This document shows positions 1 through 11,527 of a stretch of 64,000 bases of DNA, one piece after another (the first letter of the stretch is position 1; every line of letters starts with the position of its first letter). The notes under the pieces are model-generated. The model saw only the letters and a program-made list of their open reading frames with translations, searched no databases and was not told the DNA's origin. Where the stretch lies: assembly GCA_000499405.2 (NCBI GenBank), contig HG738137.1:24928317-24992316 (forward strand), written 5' to 3'. Source of the DNA: Onchocerca volvulus (lineage: Eukaryota; Nematoda; Chromadorea; Rhabditida; Onchocercidae). The translations under genes and the position numbers were made by a program.

Positions 1-975
1 TAATCATTATTTTGATGTTGATGATGATATTGATAATAAAAATGATTCTATTAATCAGCATAATATGAATCATCTGTTTGATTATTATCAGTGTATTTAT
101 CATTTATCTTGATTTAATTCGTTATCTACCTAACACTTTTTACATCATTTTTATTACACCTAATTTTGGTTAAAATTATCGATTAATGATTTTATTTTTC
201 ATAACATCATCATCATCATTATCATCATCATTATTATTGTTATTAGGAATCTTTCCATGAATTATGGTTATTTCATATAAATTTTTTAGAATATTCCTCA
301 TAATATTATCACTATTATCATTGTCATTATTATGATTGTTATTATTGGTGTTAGGAATATTTCTATTATTTATGATTATTTATTGTAAATTTTGTAGAAA
401 TGTATTAAGATTTTATTAGTTTAACAGTAATATTAATTATAAAGAACGATAATATTAGTAATAATTGATGATAGCAATAATAATAATAATTGTTATTAAT
501 GATAATAATAACAAGTAATAAAGGAGAGAGCAATAAAATAGTAATAATTGAATTTTTTGAAATCGTTAAGTAAAAATTTTTTCTTATTTTTTTTCCGAGA
601 ATATGTACATACGCGACGCGAATTCGTATTTTTTTTTCTTTTTTTCCCTTCCCCCCTCTCTCGTTTTTTTTTTCTCTCTTTCTTTCTTATATTAAGAATT
701 ATTTAATTGAATTATTATTGTTTTAGGAAAAAAATTGGTAATTTTGCTCAAAGCGAAAAAACATAGGTCCGTCCTCGTCTTGTTCTATCGAAACAGCAGT
801 ATAACATTCCGGTTTATCGAAGTTTCCGATAGAATTTTACTTGAAATTGGAATTTTCACGTGAAAAAAGAAGGGAAAGTTAAAAAAAAAAAAAAAAAAGA
901 CGGACGCTTATCACGCTGGAGCTCTGTCCACCATCATCGCAAAAAGCTGCCAATATTGGCAGTGCCCTAGAATTA
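1..975. other. Upstream flank of the forkhead gene, low-complexity DNA
   Basis: This stretch is AT-rich with CAT/ATT-type trinucleotide tracts (about 205-240 and 300-350) and T-rich runs (620-680). No exon was found up to about 900. From about 901 a stop-free frame runs into the forkhead start at 976 and encodes a short segment including SSQKAANIGSALEL. The real start codon could therefore lie in an upstream exon, with 901-975 being coding. An acceptor-like CCCTAG ends at 970, just before the proposed ATG, and could serve cis- or spliced-leader trans-splicing. Confidence 0.5.
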
Positions 976-1523
976 ATGGATTTAATTGGTCCAACAGTTC
1001 TAGGCAATAATAATAATAATAATAATACTGATAGTGATAATAATAATAATAATAACGATAGCAACGATAATAATAATAATAATAACAACAACAACAACAA
1101 TAGCAGCAACGATATTCTAAATAATAGTAATATGTCCGATAATCAAAATTCGGAAGATAATAAAAGTATTGGATCAGTGAAATCCGAATCAATACCATCA
1201 ATACCATTATTTGATGAATTAGCTACCGTATCACCATCATCATCAACCGTTGAACAAACCAGTAGTACACCGGAATCACGAAATCGAATTACAACAAGTC
1301 CCGGTATTGATGGTACCAATGGTACTACTCCTACTACTACTACTACAAATATTAATAATAGATCGATCACAATTGATCCATTATCAACAACAATTGAAAA
1401 AGCTGAACGACCAAGTTTAAGCTATAAAGATCTCATCATTGAGGCAATTGAAAGTAGTCCGGAAAAACGATTAAAATTGAATGAAATTTATCAAGTATGT
1501 TATCATTTATATCATTTTATCCT

Positions 1524-1563
<40 letters not shown>

Positions 1564-4500
1564 AATAAATCGATGAAAAAAAAAAAGAAAAAATTTTTTT
1601 CAGAAAAAAAAAAAAACGAGAAAAAGGCAAACATTTATTTTCTTTTCGAGAATTTTTTCTCAAAAAAAGACATTGAAAGCAAAAATGCATTTCTTTTTTT
1701 TCTTTTTTTCAAAGTAAATTTTAGAAAAAAAAAAAGAAGCAAAAACATTGCAGGAAGATATTTTTTTAAAAATAAAAATGAAACATTATTTTCTTTTGGT
1801 TTTCTTTTTCTTTTTTTTTTTTTCTCAATAGTATTTGCATTTATTTGACTCTTTCATCCATTAAAAATATATTTTAGAAAACAAAAGAAGCAAAATTTAA
1901 GAAACAAATTTTGCAAAGATTTGAAATCATCAATTTATAGTACTTTTTCGTTTTTCTCTTTTTTTTTTCCCTTTTTTTGTTTCAAAATTTTAGTTAAAAA
2001 AATATTATAAATAAAAATTAATCCTTTTTGATCGATTCTATTTTTAATGTTTAATTTTTAAATTAAATCATTTTTAACTAAAATTTTGCGGCGGAAAAAA
2101 ATTTTTATTGAAAATTTTTAACTATTTCAACTTTTTTACAATTTTTGCTTATTTTTTTTTTATCATTCTTTTCATCTTCATTGTTATTGAAAGATTAAAA
2201 GAATTAATGATAATGATAATGATAATGATAGTGATACGTCATGAATGATTGATGAGAATATTATGAAAAAAAGAAGTAAAAAGATTTGTTTTTATAATTT
2301 ATAACAAAAAAAATCCTTTTTTCATCCTCATCCACCTTCTCTTTTTTGAAATATAGTAATAAAATAATTTTTTTGAAATATAATAATTTTATATTTGACA
2401 AAAAAAAAAAAAAAAAGAAAAAAAATCAAATATAAAGTTAATTCATTTTTCTCGAAAGGATTATTAGATTAACTTACATCTATCAATTTCTAAAATTCAT
2501 ATTCCTTCATTTTTCAATGTTATTTGGAAAATAAATTTTAGTTTTAAATTTTATGACATTTATACATACCTATATATTTTGGAAAAAAGTTAAATAATAA
2601 CTTTCTTTTTTTTTTAAAAAAAAAGGCTATGAATTTTTTTTTTTTTTAGAAAACATTATACATATATCATAAGTAATTGAGTAACTGATAATTTCAAATT
2701 ATTCTTGAAAAAAAATAATTGATTTTCCAAAATAAATTATTAACAAATTATTTAAAAAAAACGCTTATTTTGGTAGATTTTTTTTTAAGTAATGATTTTT
2801 TTTTCAAATGTTTCAGTTTATAATTGACATATTATAAGTAATTAATTTCTGAAAAAAAATTATCAACAAATTATAGGTAATACGTAGGACGCATCCGTAT
2901 TATCGTTTACGACCGGATCAGTGGGGTTGGCAAAATTCGATCCGTCATAATTTAAGTCTTCATGATTGCTTCGTTAAATTACCTCTGAAACAAACATCTG
3001 CTAGTGGTGTTGTTGGTAAGAAATGTTTTTTTTTTTTTAATTTGTAATTTTCTTTTCTTTTTTTTTTCTTTAAAATTTGATCGATATGTCAGGTTTTTAA
3101 TTTAAGAGATGAAAAATTGAAATCAATCTGATATGACGCTAATATTCTCATATTTATGTCTTGTTTAAATTGATGTCAAATTTTAGGTCATTTCTGGACA
3201 GTTGTACCGGAATTAGGTGATAAGCAAACGTTACGACGACGTAATCGAGTAACAAATCGATCAAGCGCTCGTGCATCATCAACAAGCGCAGCTGCAGCAG
3301 GTGGCCAATTTAATGGTCGTCTATCATCCATTGATGGTACCACAAATGGTATCCTAAATTGTGGTAATTATTTCATTTTCTATTGATAATTTCTAGTAAT
3401 CGTTTCTTTTATTACGAATATATCAAATTATTTGATAAATTTGCTTGCAAATTAGTGTTATGACAGAATTTCCAAATATCTGCCAACAATGCTAGTCATT
3501 TAATGAGTAACCATTAATTAGGCTTAATTAGGCATTATATCTGAAACGGATTATCGAGATCTATCTATCCAGTAATCGAATCTATCCGTTCAATAACTAG
3601 ATATATCTGTGAAATAAATGGATAAATCTGTTTCAGTATTCAGATATATGCGATCAGTAGTTTGTTTCAATTTCTTAATAATGAAAGAATTGATTAATTC
3701 ATTAACTGATTAAATATAGTATATAGATTAATTTGATTAAATATTTAAAGATGTGTATATATAAGTATGACATCAGCCAGTAACAAGCAGTATAATTTAT
3801 TAATTAGTATTATAAACTTCGTTGATTCTTTGTAAAGAAATTTATAAATTAATTTACTGTTGTTTTCGACATGTCTTTATGATAGAAACCGTAAGAAATT
3901 ATAATATACAGTATCATCTCCAAATTATATTACAATGTATCTTGTATACTGTATCATCCGCAAATTATAATATACTGTATCGTCATATATTGTAATATTT
4001 TTTCATAAAAAATCATTGAAGAGATAGATGAGCTAATTGAAAATCCATAAGAAACTACAATATCTATATCATTTGGAGGAATAAGTAACTGATTAAGAAT
4101 CCGCAAGAAACTATATCTAAATCATTTAAAGAAATAGATGATGATCTAATTCAAAAACTGTAAGAAATCATGATTCGTTGTATTATTCAGAATCCAATAA
4201 TAATCTGGTTCAGAAATCGTGAGAAACTATAATATGTTTATGATCTCAAGGAATAGATGACTTAATTCAGAATCCGCTAAAAACTACAATATCTCTATCG
4301 TTTAAAGAAATAAATCATTTGATTCAGAAATCGTAAGAAATCATGTTTGTTGTATTTTTCAAAGGAAATAGATAAACATGATTTAGAATTCATAGGAAAC
4401 CATAATATCTACATCATCTGAAAGAATAGATTACCTGATTCGGAAACTAGAAGAAACTATAATATTTGTATCATTCGAACATAATAGATGACCTAATTCT

Positions 4501-6158
4501 TCGCATTGATTATTTTGTTGAATTTATTTGGTAAATTATTTCCCTATCTATTTGTCATATAATTTCACGCTTATCTACGCCAACAATCTAACATAAAAAA
4601 AAAAAGGAAAAAAAAGAAAAAATCTCTTTTTAGTCTGATTTTATTATTTTTCTCAAAATCATTTCAAATTATCGTTTTTTTTTTTCCAGCGATAGGAGCT
4701 GATACAAATGGTTTCATGGATGGAAGTGGAATAATTAGTGATCATAGCGGTAGTACAAGTCCTGCTCATTGTTCACTTGATAGTACTCATTATGGTACCA
4801 TTGAATTACGATCTAATTTTAACGATTCGACATTGGTAAATAAAAATATTATTTCATTTAAATATTGTTTACTTTTTTAAACATTATTTATAATTTTATT
4901 TAATGGAATTTTTTTATATATATTGAAAATATTTTTTTCAAATTTAATAATCTTTTGGATAAAAAAAAAAATTTGTCATCAATTTTTCTATGATATAATA
5001 TTTTGCTTATCAATTTTATTTTATCCTTATCAATTTTTCTTAGATCTCGGCACAGTCAGTTTTTAAACCACAACCATCGTATACCTCGGCATTAAGCCAT
5101 CATTTGTCGAAGCCAAATTCAGCAACCGATGCAACGGTACAAAATCTTTTGGGTACTTCTGGATCAAATAATAATACAGGCCAAAATTCATTACTTAACT
5201 CATCAACACCAACAAGTTCGGCAGCATTTATGGGCACTGCCTTCGATTCATCATCTTTTACCACCGATGATTATAAATCTTATACGCAGAATCTACTAAA
5301 TGCTTATTTTTATCAACAGGTTAAATATTATTCACTTTTTTTTTTTTTTTTTAAATTTATTCATTAAGCCTTGTCGAACTATTTCATTTTATATTTAAAT
5401 ATTATATATTATTAATTAATTTAATTACAAATATTCCATTACGATCATAGTATAAATCGATCAAGATTCGAAAAGATTATCTATTGATTACATTATCTAT
5501 TGATTTCTTTTGGCTTATTTTGAAATATTCGGTTTCCGCACTTTCCTAAAGTTTATTGATCTTTTTGGCTTATTTCAAAATTTCCATGAAAATAGTGGTT
5601 CATTTTTAAATATTGCTTAATATGGATAGATAATTTTTCGATGAAATAAGCCAAAAAGAGATTCCTTTGGATCAAAATTTTAGAATTAGCTTATTTAATA
5701 TTTCTAATTAGTTAGCTAATTTTTAATTAACCAAATCTTTCTTTCAGGGTCTGCTAACATCACTACAACAATTAGCCGAAGTTGCTAATCGAGTTAATCC
5801 AATTGCGGCCACATTACCGGCCTCATTACTTGGTGCCAAGATGCCATTGCTAAACGGATTACTCTCAAATCCGGCACTTTTTTCCTCTCAAATGCCGATC
5901 GTTAATGTTGCAACAGCTGCAGCAATTAAAGCGGCAGCTTTTGGCTTATCACCTTTGCTACCTCTAAATTTATGCGATACAGCATCCTTAACAGCCGCAA
6001 CAACAGCCAGTAATCCGTTTCTGGATCCGGAACATATTCCGGCAACTCCGAAGATGACCATTTCACCAACAACAAATACGCAACCACAATTGTCATCTTC
6101 CGGTTCTCTATCATTTCCGATTAAAAGTGAAGCCCAGTCAACATTTATGTTTTCGTAA
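976..6158 (+). CDS. Forkhead-box transcription factor (6 exons, 555 aa)
   Basis: A nuclear DNA-binding transcription factor. Exons: 976-1494, 2877-3015, 3187-3363, 4690-4835, 5044-5319 and 5748-6158. All junctions are GT..AG and in phase. Residues about 11-44 are an Asn-rich tract and the next 100 are Ser/Thr-rich. The forkhead domain spans about 146-235: it starts [20 protein letters not shown], has the recognition-helix core [17 protein letters not shown], and ends with a wing GHFWTVVPE. It differs from typical Fox domains by an enlarged turn (RPDQWGW) and a longer wing loop ([11 protein letters not shown]). The C-terminal half is Ser/Thr/Ala/Asn-rich with no other domain and ends [15 protein letters not shown] recall the C. 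elegans fkh-9 domain as similar, but this is from memory, so no symbol is given. The family is certain; the exact start is less so, because an open frame extends upstream to about 901. Confidence 0.9.
1527..1560. repeat. (AT)n microsatellite in forkhead intron 1
   Basis: An alternating TA run lies just after the donor at 1495. It is read through by a spurious long frame in which the exon continues into intron 1. Confidence 0.85.
3885..4505. repeat. Degenerate minisatellite in forkhead intron 3
   Basis: About nine diverged units of roughly 60-70 bp fill most of the intron 3364-4689. Each unit carries variants of a core like AAGAAACTATAATATCT, then ATCATTTGAAGGAATAGATGA and CTAATTCAGAATCCG. 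The units are too diverged, and too rich in stops, to be coding. Confidence 0.75.
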
Positions 6159-6388
6159 GATGTGTTTGTGTGTGTGTTTGTGTAAGGTCACAAAGGGAAA
6201 ATGACCTTTTTTAAAATTTATCGTAAATCGAACTTTGAAATTTTAAATTGTCTTTTACAAAGGAAATTATTAATTATAAGTTTTGCGTAAGCGTCATTTT
6301 CTTTTTTTTTTCCTTCTTTCCCTCTCTTTTTTCCACTTCCTTTTATTGATTGAGGCAAATTTTTATCATTAAATTTATCACGTGAGAG

Positions 6389-6401
6389 TGACCCATGACC
6401 C
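6389..6401. promoter_or_regulatory. DR1-type direct repeat TGACCCaTGACCC
   Basis: Two identical TGACCC half-sites are separated by one base, the geometry of a DR1 nuclear-receptor element (RXR/HNF4 type). It lies 230 bp 3' of the forkhead stop codon. A CACGTG E-box sits immediately upstream and a TACGTG motif downstream. The function is inferred only from the motif. Confidence 0.3.
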
Positions 6402-7272
6402 TTAATTTTGCGTACGTGATACATACGTGTATGCATATATGCGTGTTATCAATTAGTTATTTCCAGGAATTCCTGTGGTGTTTTTTTTTCTTTCCATTCT
6501 ATTATAATTGTAATTTATCTAAAAATGCATTGTATCGGATTGTGTTACCAATTATTTTTAATTAATGCACTCAGGAATTGAAATATATGAAAATTACAAT
6601 TTGTATCTTCGTCGTCATCATCATTGTCATCAAACTTGTCATCATCATTATCGTCACATTTGTCGTCGTCCTCATCGTCGTCATCGTTATCAACACTTCA
6701 TACATTATCTTTAAAATTAGTCATTTATTTTTTTTTCTTTTTTTTTTTTCTAAGAGAAACTAAACTTCTTTTCTCTTTTCTCTCTCTTCCTCTCTCTCTG
6801 TTTCTTTGAAATTTACAAAATAGTATCAACACAAATAAACTAACTCAATTTTTTTCTTGGATCTCTAATTTTAAATTTTATTATTTTTTTATTTTGATTC
6901 GTTAAAAACAAACAAACAAAAATTCTGTTCATTTATTTGTGTTTTTCACATTTTTATTTTTTATTTATTCATTTTTTTTCAAAGAGATAAAAAAAAAATG
7001 AAAACTTTTTATCTTTTATCCTTTTCATATTTTCAATTATTTCTCTCTCTCTCTTCCATTTTCTTTTCTTCTGATTTTTAAATCTGATAAAAATTATCTA
7101 TCATTTGATTATCATTTTTTTCAATTTTTTTCATTCTTAAATGAATGAAATGGAAGGATTTAGTTGTTTTTAAAACAATGAGAGAGTGATAATATAATAG
7201 GGAGTGATAACAACTGATCGGTATCATGCATGATTTAGGTGGTTTATATGTCATAATTAATTATCAAAAAAT

Positions 7273-7386
7273 TTTAGGTATGATTTCTTCCTTTTCTATA
7301 TATAAAAACCTAGGTATAATTTCTTCCCTTATTTTCTATATATCAAAAACTTAGGTTTGATTTTTTTCTTTCCTTTTCCTATACAC
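7273..7386. repeat. Three-copy tandem repeat of about 40 bp
   Basis: Three adjacent copies follow the pattern TTAGGTATGATTTCTTCC plus TTTTCTATATATAAAAAC. The first two are the best conserved. Confidence 0.7.
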
Positions 7387-10300
7387 TTTTCTTTTTTTTT
7401 TTATATCATTTTATTATGGTTCAGAAAAAAAAAAATTTTGGCTACAAATAAAATGAAAAATTTGAAAAGAGACGATATAAATTATCATATCATTTTAATC
7501 ATCAAAATAAATTTTCTTAAATTTTGAAAAAATTTTAGCTGAGAATTTTTTTTTTCGAACTTTATTTTCCTTCATTTCTCATTCATACTTGTGAAATTTC
7601 CAATGCTAAAAAAAATAACATAACATAATGATAAAATTTTATTTGGGGAATTTTTAAAATTCAATAGGAGCAATTTAAGTTTTCATTATAAAAGTTTTCT
7701 GCCTTCACGGGTTTTAGGCTTTTTGAAAGCAAATTTTTTTAAATCATAGCATTTTTACAATTATTTCTCTTCATCTATTACGGTTCACTTCTTCTTTAAT
7801 ATCATTTAAAAAATGAAAGAAAATAAATAGTTAATTATTAAAATAGGAAATGAATTTAATTAATTATATGCATTGTTTAGTTCTCTTTTTTCTATCTTAT
7901 TATTTTGTTAATTCTTTCTTTCAATTTTAAATTCATTTTTTATCTATTACTATTTGTTCCTCTTCTTAATCATTATCAATTATTATCATTTGATCCATGG
8001 CTAACCTGCCATCTTTTTTCTTTTATCCTTTCATCATGATAACCCTTCATTATCATCAGTTCTCTCTCTTCCTCTCCATTTCTCTTTTTAATATCGAAAA
8101 AATTGAGAGTAAAAGATAATTTTTATCAAATTAAATTTAATTCAATCAATCCCAACTTAAATGAATCGGATTTTTATCAGCGAACTATTATTTATCTTGA
8201 TTGGTATACTGTAAAAGTATTATAATAGTACATTCTCTTCTTTTTTTTTTTTTTTCGGAAAAAAATTTCATTTTTTTTTTTTTTTTTTTACTTTGTTATG
8301 ATTACATTTTGCTGGGCCAACTTAATTCTCAGTGATTCCAATATATGTTTATCAAAACAATTTATTTATTGTTTACTTCTCTTCGGCAAGGCAAATATTG
8401 TTGGCAGGTTGCCGACATGAACTGTACCGGTGATTTTCGTTTTTTTTTTTCTTTTTTTTTTTCAAAAATATTTTGACTTCTTATGTAGGTATTTTTATTG
8501 TTGATGTTTGTTTTTTTTTTTTTTTTCTATTTGTTATTATATTATGTACGATTTTCCATCTAAAATTTTCTTCATGAAAAAAAAAAAAGAAAATAATTTT
8601 TCTATTTCTTCTGAAAATTTAAATTTGTTGCTTACAAACAATTAAAAAAATGATTTCAAGCTTATATTTTATTATCGTTCAATAACTTATATCTTTGATT
8701 TATTTTTAAAATTTTTCATACGAAACACTCATTAGGCAAATTCATAAATGAATTAATCGATTCTTTTTTTTAAGAAATTCGAGAAAAAAAATCCTGGATT
8801 TTTTTTCTCCCTCATTTTATCTCTTTCTTTTAATGTTTAATTATCAATATCATAAAATTTATTAATTCATGAAGAATTGATTGGTTTTAACTATCTCGAT
8901 TCGTCTAGATATCATAATGGTTTATTGATAAGGCCATATCTTTTTTTTTTTGTATGTGTGCATATATCAGCAATAATCTCCTCCGTCTGTACTTAAAAAT
9001 CTTATATTTTAAAAATTTTTTACTTAGAAAAAAAGACAAGTCTTAAAAATCAATAATTATACTGAAGTAATTGCCGAAATTTTCGATTCTCGAAGATTCG
9101 ATCCTTTCCTTTTTTTTCCGTTATTAAAAAATTTCAATTAATTAACTTTTGATTTTTTTTTTTCGAACATCAAATTAAGAAGTTTGTGCAAAATAGCAGG
9201 CCTGAATTTCAAATACCGATTAGAAGGATAATTTCTTCTTTTTTTTTTTTTTTCTTTTTTTTTTTAAAGAGACAATTTTCTTCATTAATCATATATTTTT
9301 CTCATGTATTTCCGGTTCTGCATTTTCATTATCAAACTGTGAAGTATCGGTGATAATTCTAATTTTCTTTTTATGTGTGATTTATAAAAAAAAAAAAAAA
9401 AAAGAAAAAAAAATTTTTTTTCGGTCTTTTTCTTTGATTAAATACTAGAAGAATTACTAATTTTTCATTCACAAATTATACGATTTTTTCTCGAAATTGT
9501 TAATTTTTTCCAGTCATTTTCTCGTGAATATTATATTTTTCTCGATAAAATTTCTGTTTTTTTTCTTTTTTTTTCTCTTCTCAATCGTGTGAGTTCCCTC
9601 TTTTTTTTTTTTTTTTTTTTAATTTGTATATACCTCGTTATTGATGGTGTTTTTTTTTTTTTTTTTTTTAAATTCGAATTATTTCTTGAACTGTAAATTT
9701 TAATACAGGTTTATCGTTGTGCGCGGTCTTTTTTTTTGAAAAAAATAATCTGTGCGATGGTATTTACTCAGTTTTTGTAATAAACTTTTCTCTTATTTTA
9801 GGAAAAAAATGATTTATAACTCTTTTTTTTTTTTTTTTTTCCTAGTTGCATATGTCAAACTGTTAATTTTTGATCTAACATGGAGTCATTTCGTCATCGA
9901 TAATAGATATTATTGTTGAAAAGTCACAAAATTAAATAGAAATCGAAAAATAATTGGATCAATTTTTCGATTTTACTATTTGAATAAATGTGCCTTTTCA
10001 TTTACGTTAATTTTGATAATATTAAACAAAATTTCTGATTCAAAAATTAAAATTTGAAATTTTTTTTCTTTAAATTTCAATCTTTTCCTTTTTTTTTTTT
10101 CTCACATCCTAATCCTATATAATTTGTTCATCAATCATCTTATCAAGCAAGTTAATTTTGTCAAAAATAGGTAAAAATTTTTGTTACTATGTTTAATCTT
10201 TCCGGTGCTGTCCCTTAAACTGGTCATAACTTCACGAGGTTTTCCTTTCTTTTTTTTTGTTTTTCTAATATCTGCAATCATAAAATAGGCTAAAATTGTG

Positions 10301-10624
10301 ATATAAGAAATGCTTATTGAAATTTCTTTAATGACAGAGTAAAATTTATCAAAAATTTTCTCTTGAAAAGGATTGTTGTTTGTTGAATTTCACCGATGAA
10401 CTTCAAGTTGTTATTTGTATTAGGAAAGAATTTTATAGTATAAAAATATTTTGCTGTAGTTTACTTTTTTTTTTTCGCATTTATACTATTATTTTCTATT
10501 TTATAAGTTTTTATTTCGATAAGGATTTCATGAAATCTGATTCAATGAAAGAATGAAAAGTTTGAAACTATGAAAAAAAAAATATTACTGTTGTGTGAAA
10601 AATTACTGCTGTTGTATTGAAAAA

Positions 10625-10630
<6 letters not shown>

Positions 10631-10674
<44 letters not shown>

Positions 10675-10677
10675 CTC
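10631..10677. repeat. (TC)n microsatellite
   Basis: An almost uninterrupted TC dinucleotide run of about 47 bp in the intergenic region. Confidence 0.95.
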
Positions 10678-11150
10678 ATTTCAAATTTTTTTTTTTTTGA
10701 TTTATTTTAAAAAAAATTTTAATTTGAACTCATCAATTATAATTTCACTGAAATGAGAAAGTTTAAATGTTTTCGTCATATATTTTTATTTTGAATTTTT
10801 ATTTCTGTTATTACTGGCTTTTTTCAATGACGAAGGAACTATTATTGCTGATTACTATTTTTTTCAGTAAATTTGATTTTTTTTTTCTCGATGAAATAAA
10901 ATGTTTGTTGTTTTTATTTTATGACGAAACACAGTAAACTTTTGAAAAGAAAAACATAAAAATATTTGTCCTAAATTGAATTTTGAGGTAAGAAAATGGA
11001 TTTCAAAGGTTGAAAATGAAAACTTTATACGATGTGTCAATTTATAAAAAATGAAATTGCAATTTTCATTCCGGATAACCTTAAGTTTCTGGCAAATTTT
11101 AAGATTATTTGATAAAAATGATTGATTGGATTTTTGATTCAAAACTCTGA

Positions 11151-11258
11151 TATGCTAATTATAGGCGAAGTAATTTATTCGAACTATTTGGATTATGCCG
11201 ATTATGTTGTTTCACAAAAACGATTTGATCAGTTTCAAAGTACACTATAATTAGCATA
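11151..11258. repeat. 14-bp perfect inverted repeat, possible small foldback element
   Basis: TATGCTAATTATAG at 11151-11164 is exactly inverted at 11245-11258, with 80 bp between. The interior does not pair well. It could be a short non-autonomous element or coincidence; flanking target-site duplications are not obvious. Confidence 0.35.
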
Positions 11259-11527
11259 ATTCGTCAGGTAAGCATGTAGGATAAATAATTATCACGCATA
11301 CAATCGTTGGAAATGTCGATTTAAATTGGTACCAGAAATTCAGGTCTAATCAGTTTGCTGAATTAATTACCCATTTTATTCGCCTAATTAATTAGGTTAT
11401 TGATGATGTATGAGATAAACTAAAATTTGTATGTTAGAACTTTAACCAATTTATTATTGCAGTTAGTTTTTTCAACAAACAAAAACAAAATTTATCAAAG
11501 ATTTATCAGTGGATACTCATCAATGTA

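Larger units (their letters stand above)
6159..11527. other. Convergent intergenic region, 3' flanks of the forkhead and Cys-rich genes
   Basis: No exon was found on either strand. The region holds a GT-rich 3' flank just after 6158, many poly-T/poly-A runs, a short tandem repeat (7273-7386), a CT microsatellite (10631-10677), a direct repeat of nuclear-receptor half-sites (6389-6401) and a widely spaced inverted repeat (11151-11258). Frames seen here are products of low-complexity sequence. Confidence 0.6.

Noticed and set aside
879..1370. Leu/Tyr-rich frames on the minus strand opposite the forkhead first exon
   Set aside because: They are antisense readings of the Asn/Ser/Thr triplet runs of the forkhead protein.
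1495..1848. Continuation of the forkhead first-exon frame
   Set aside because: A GTATGT donor at 1495 and the matching acceptor at 2876 complete the forkhead domain. The continuation is AT and poly-A intron sequence.
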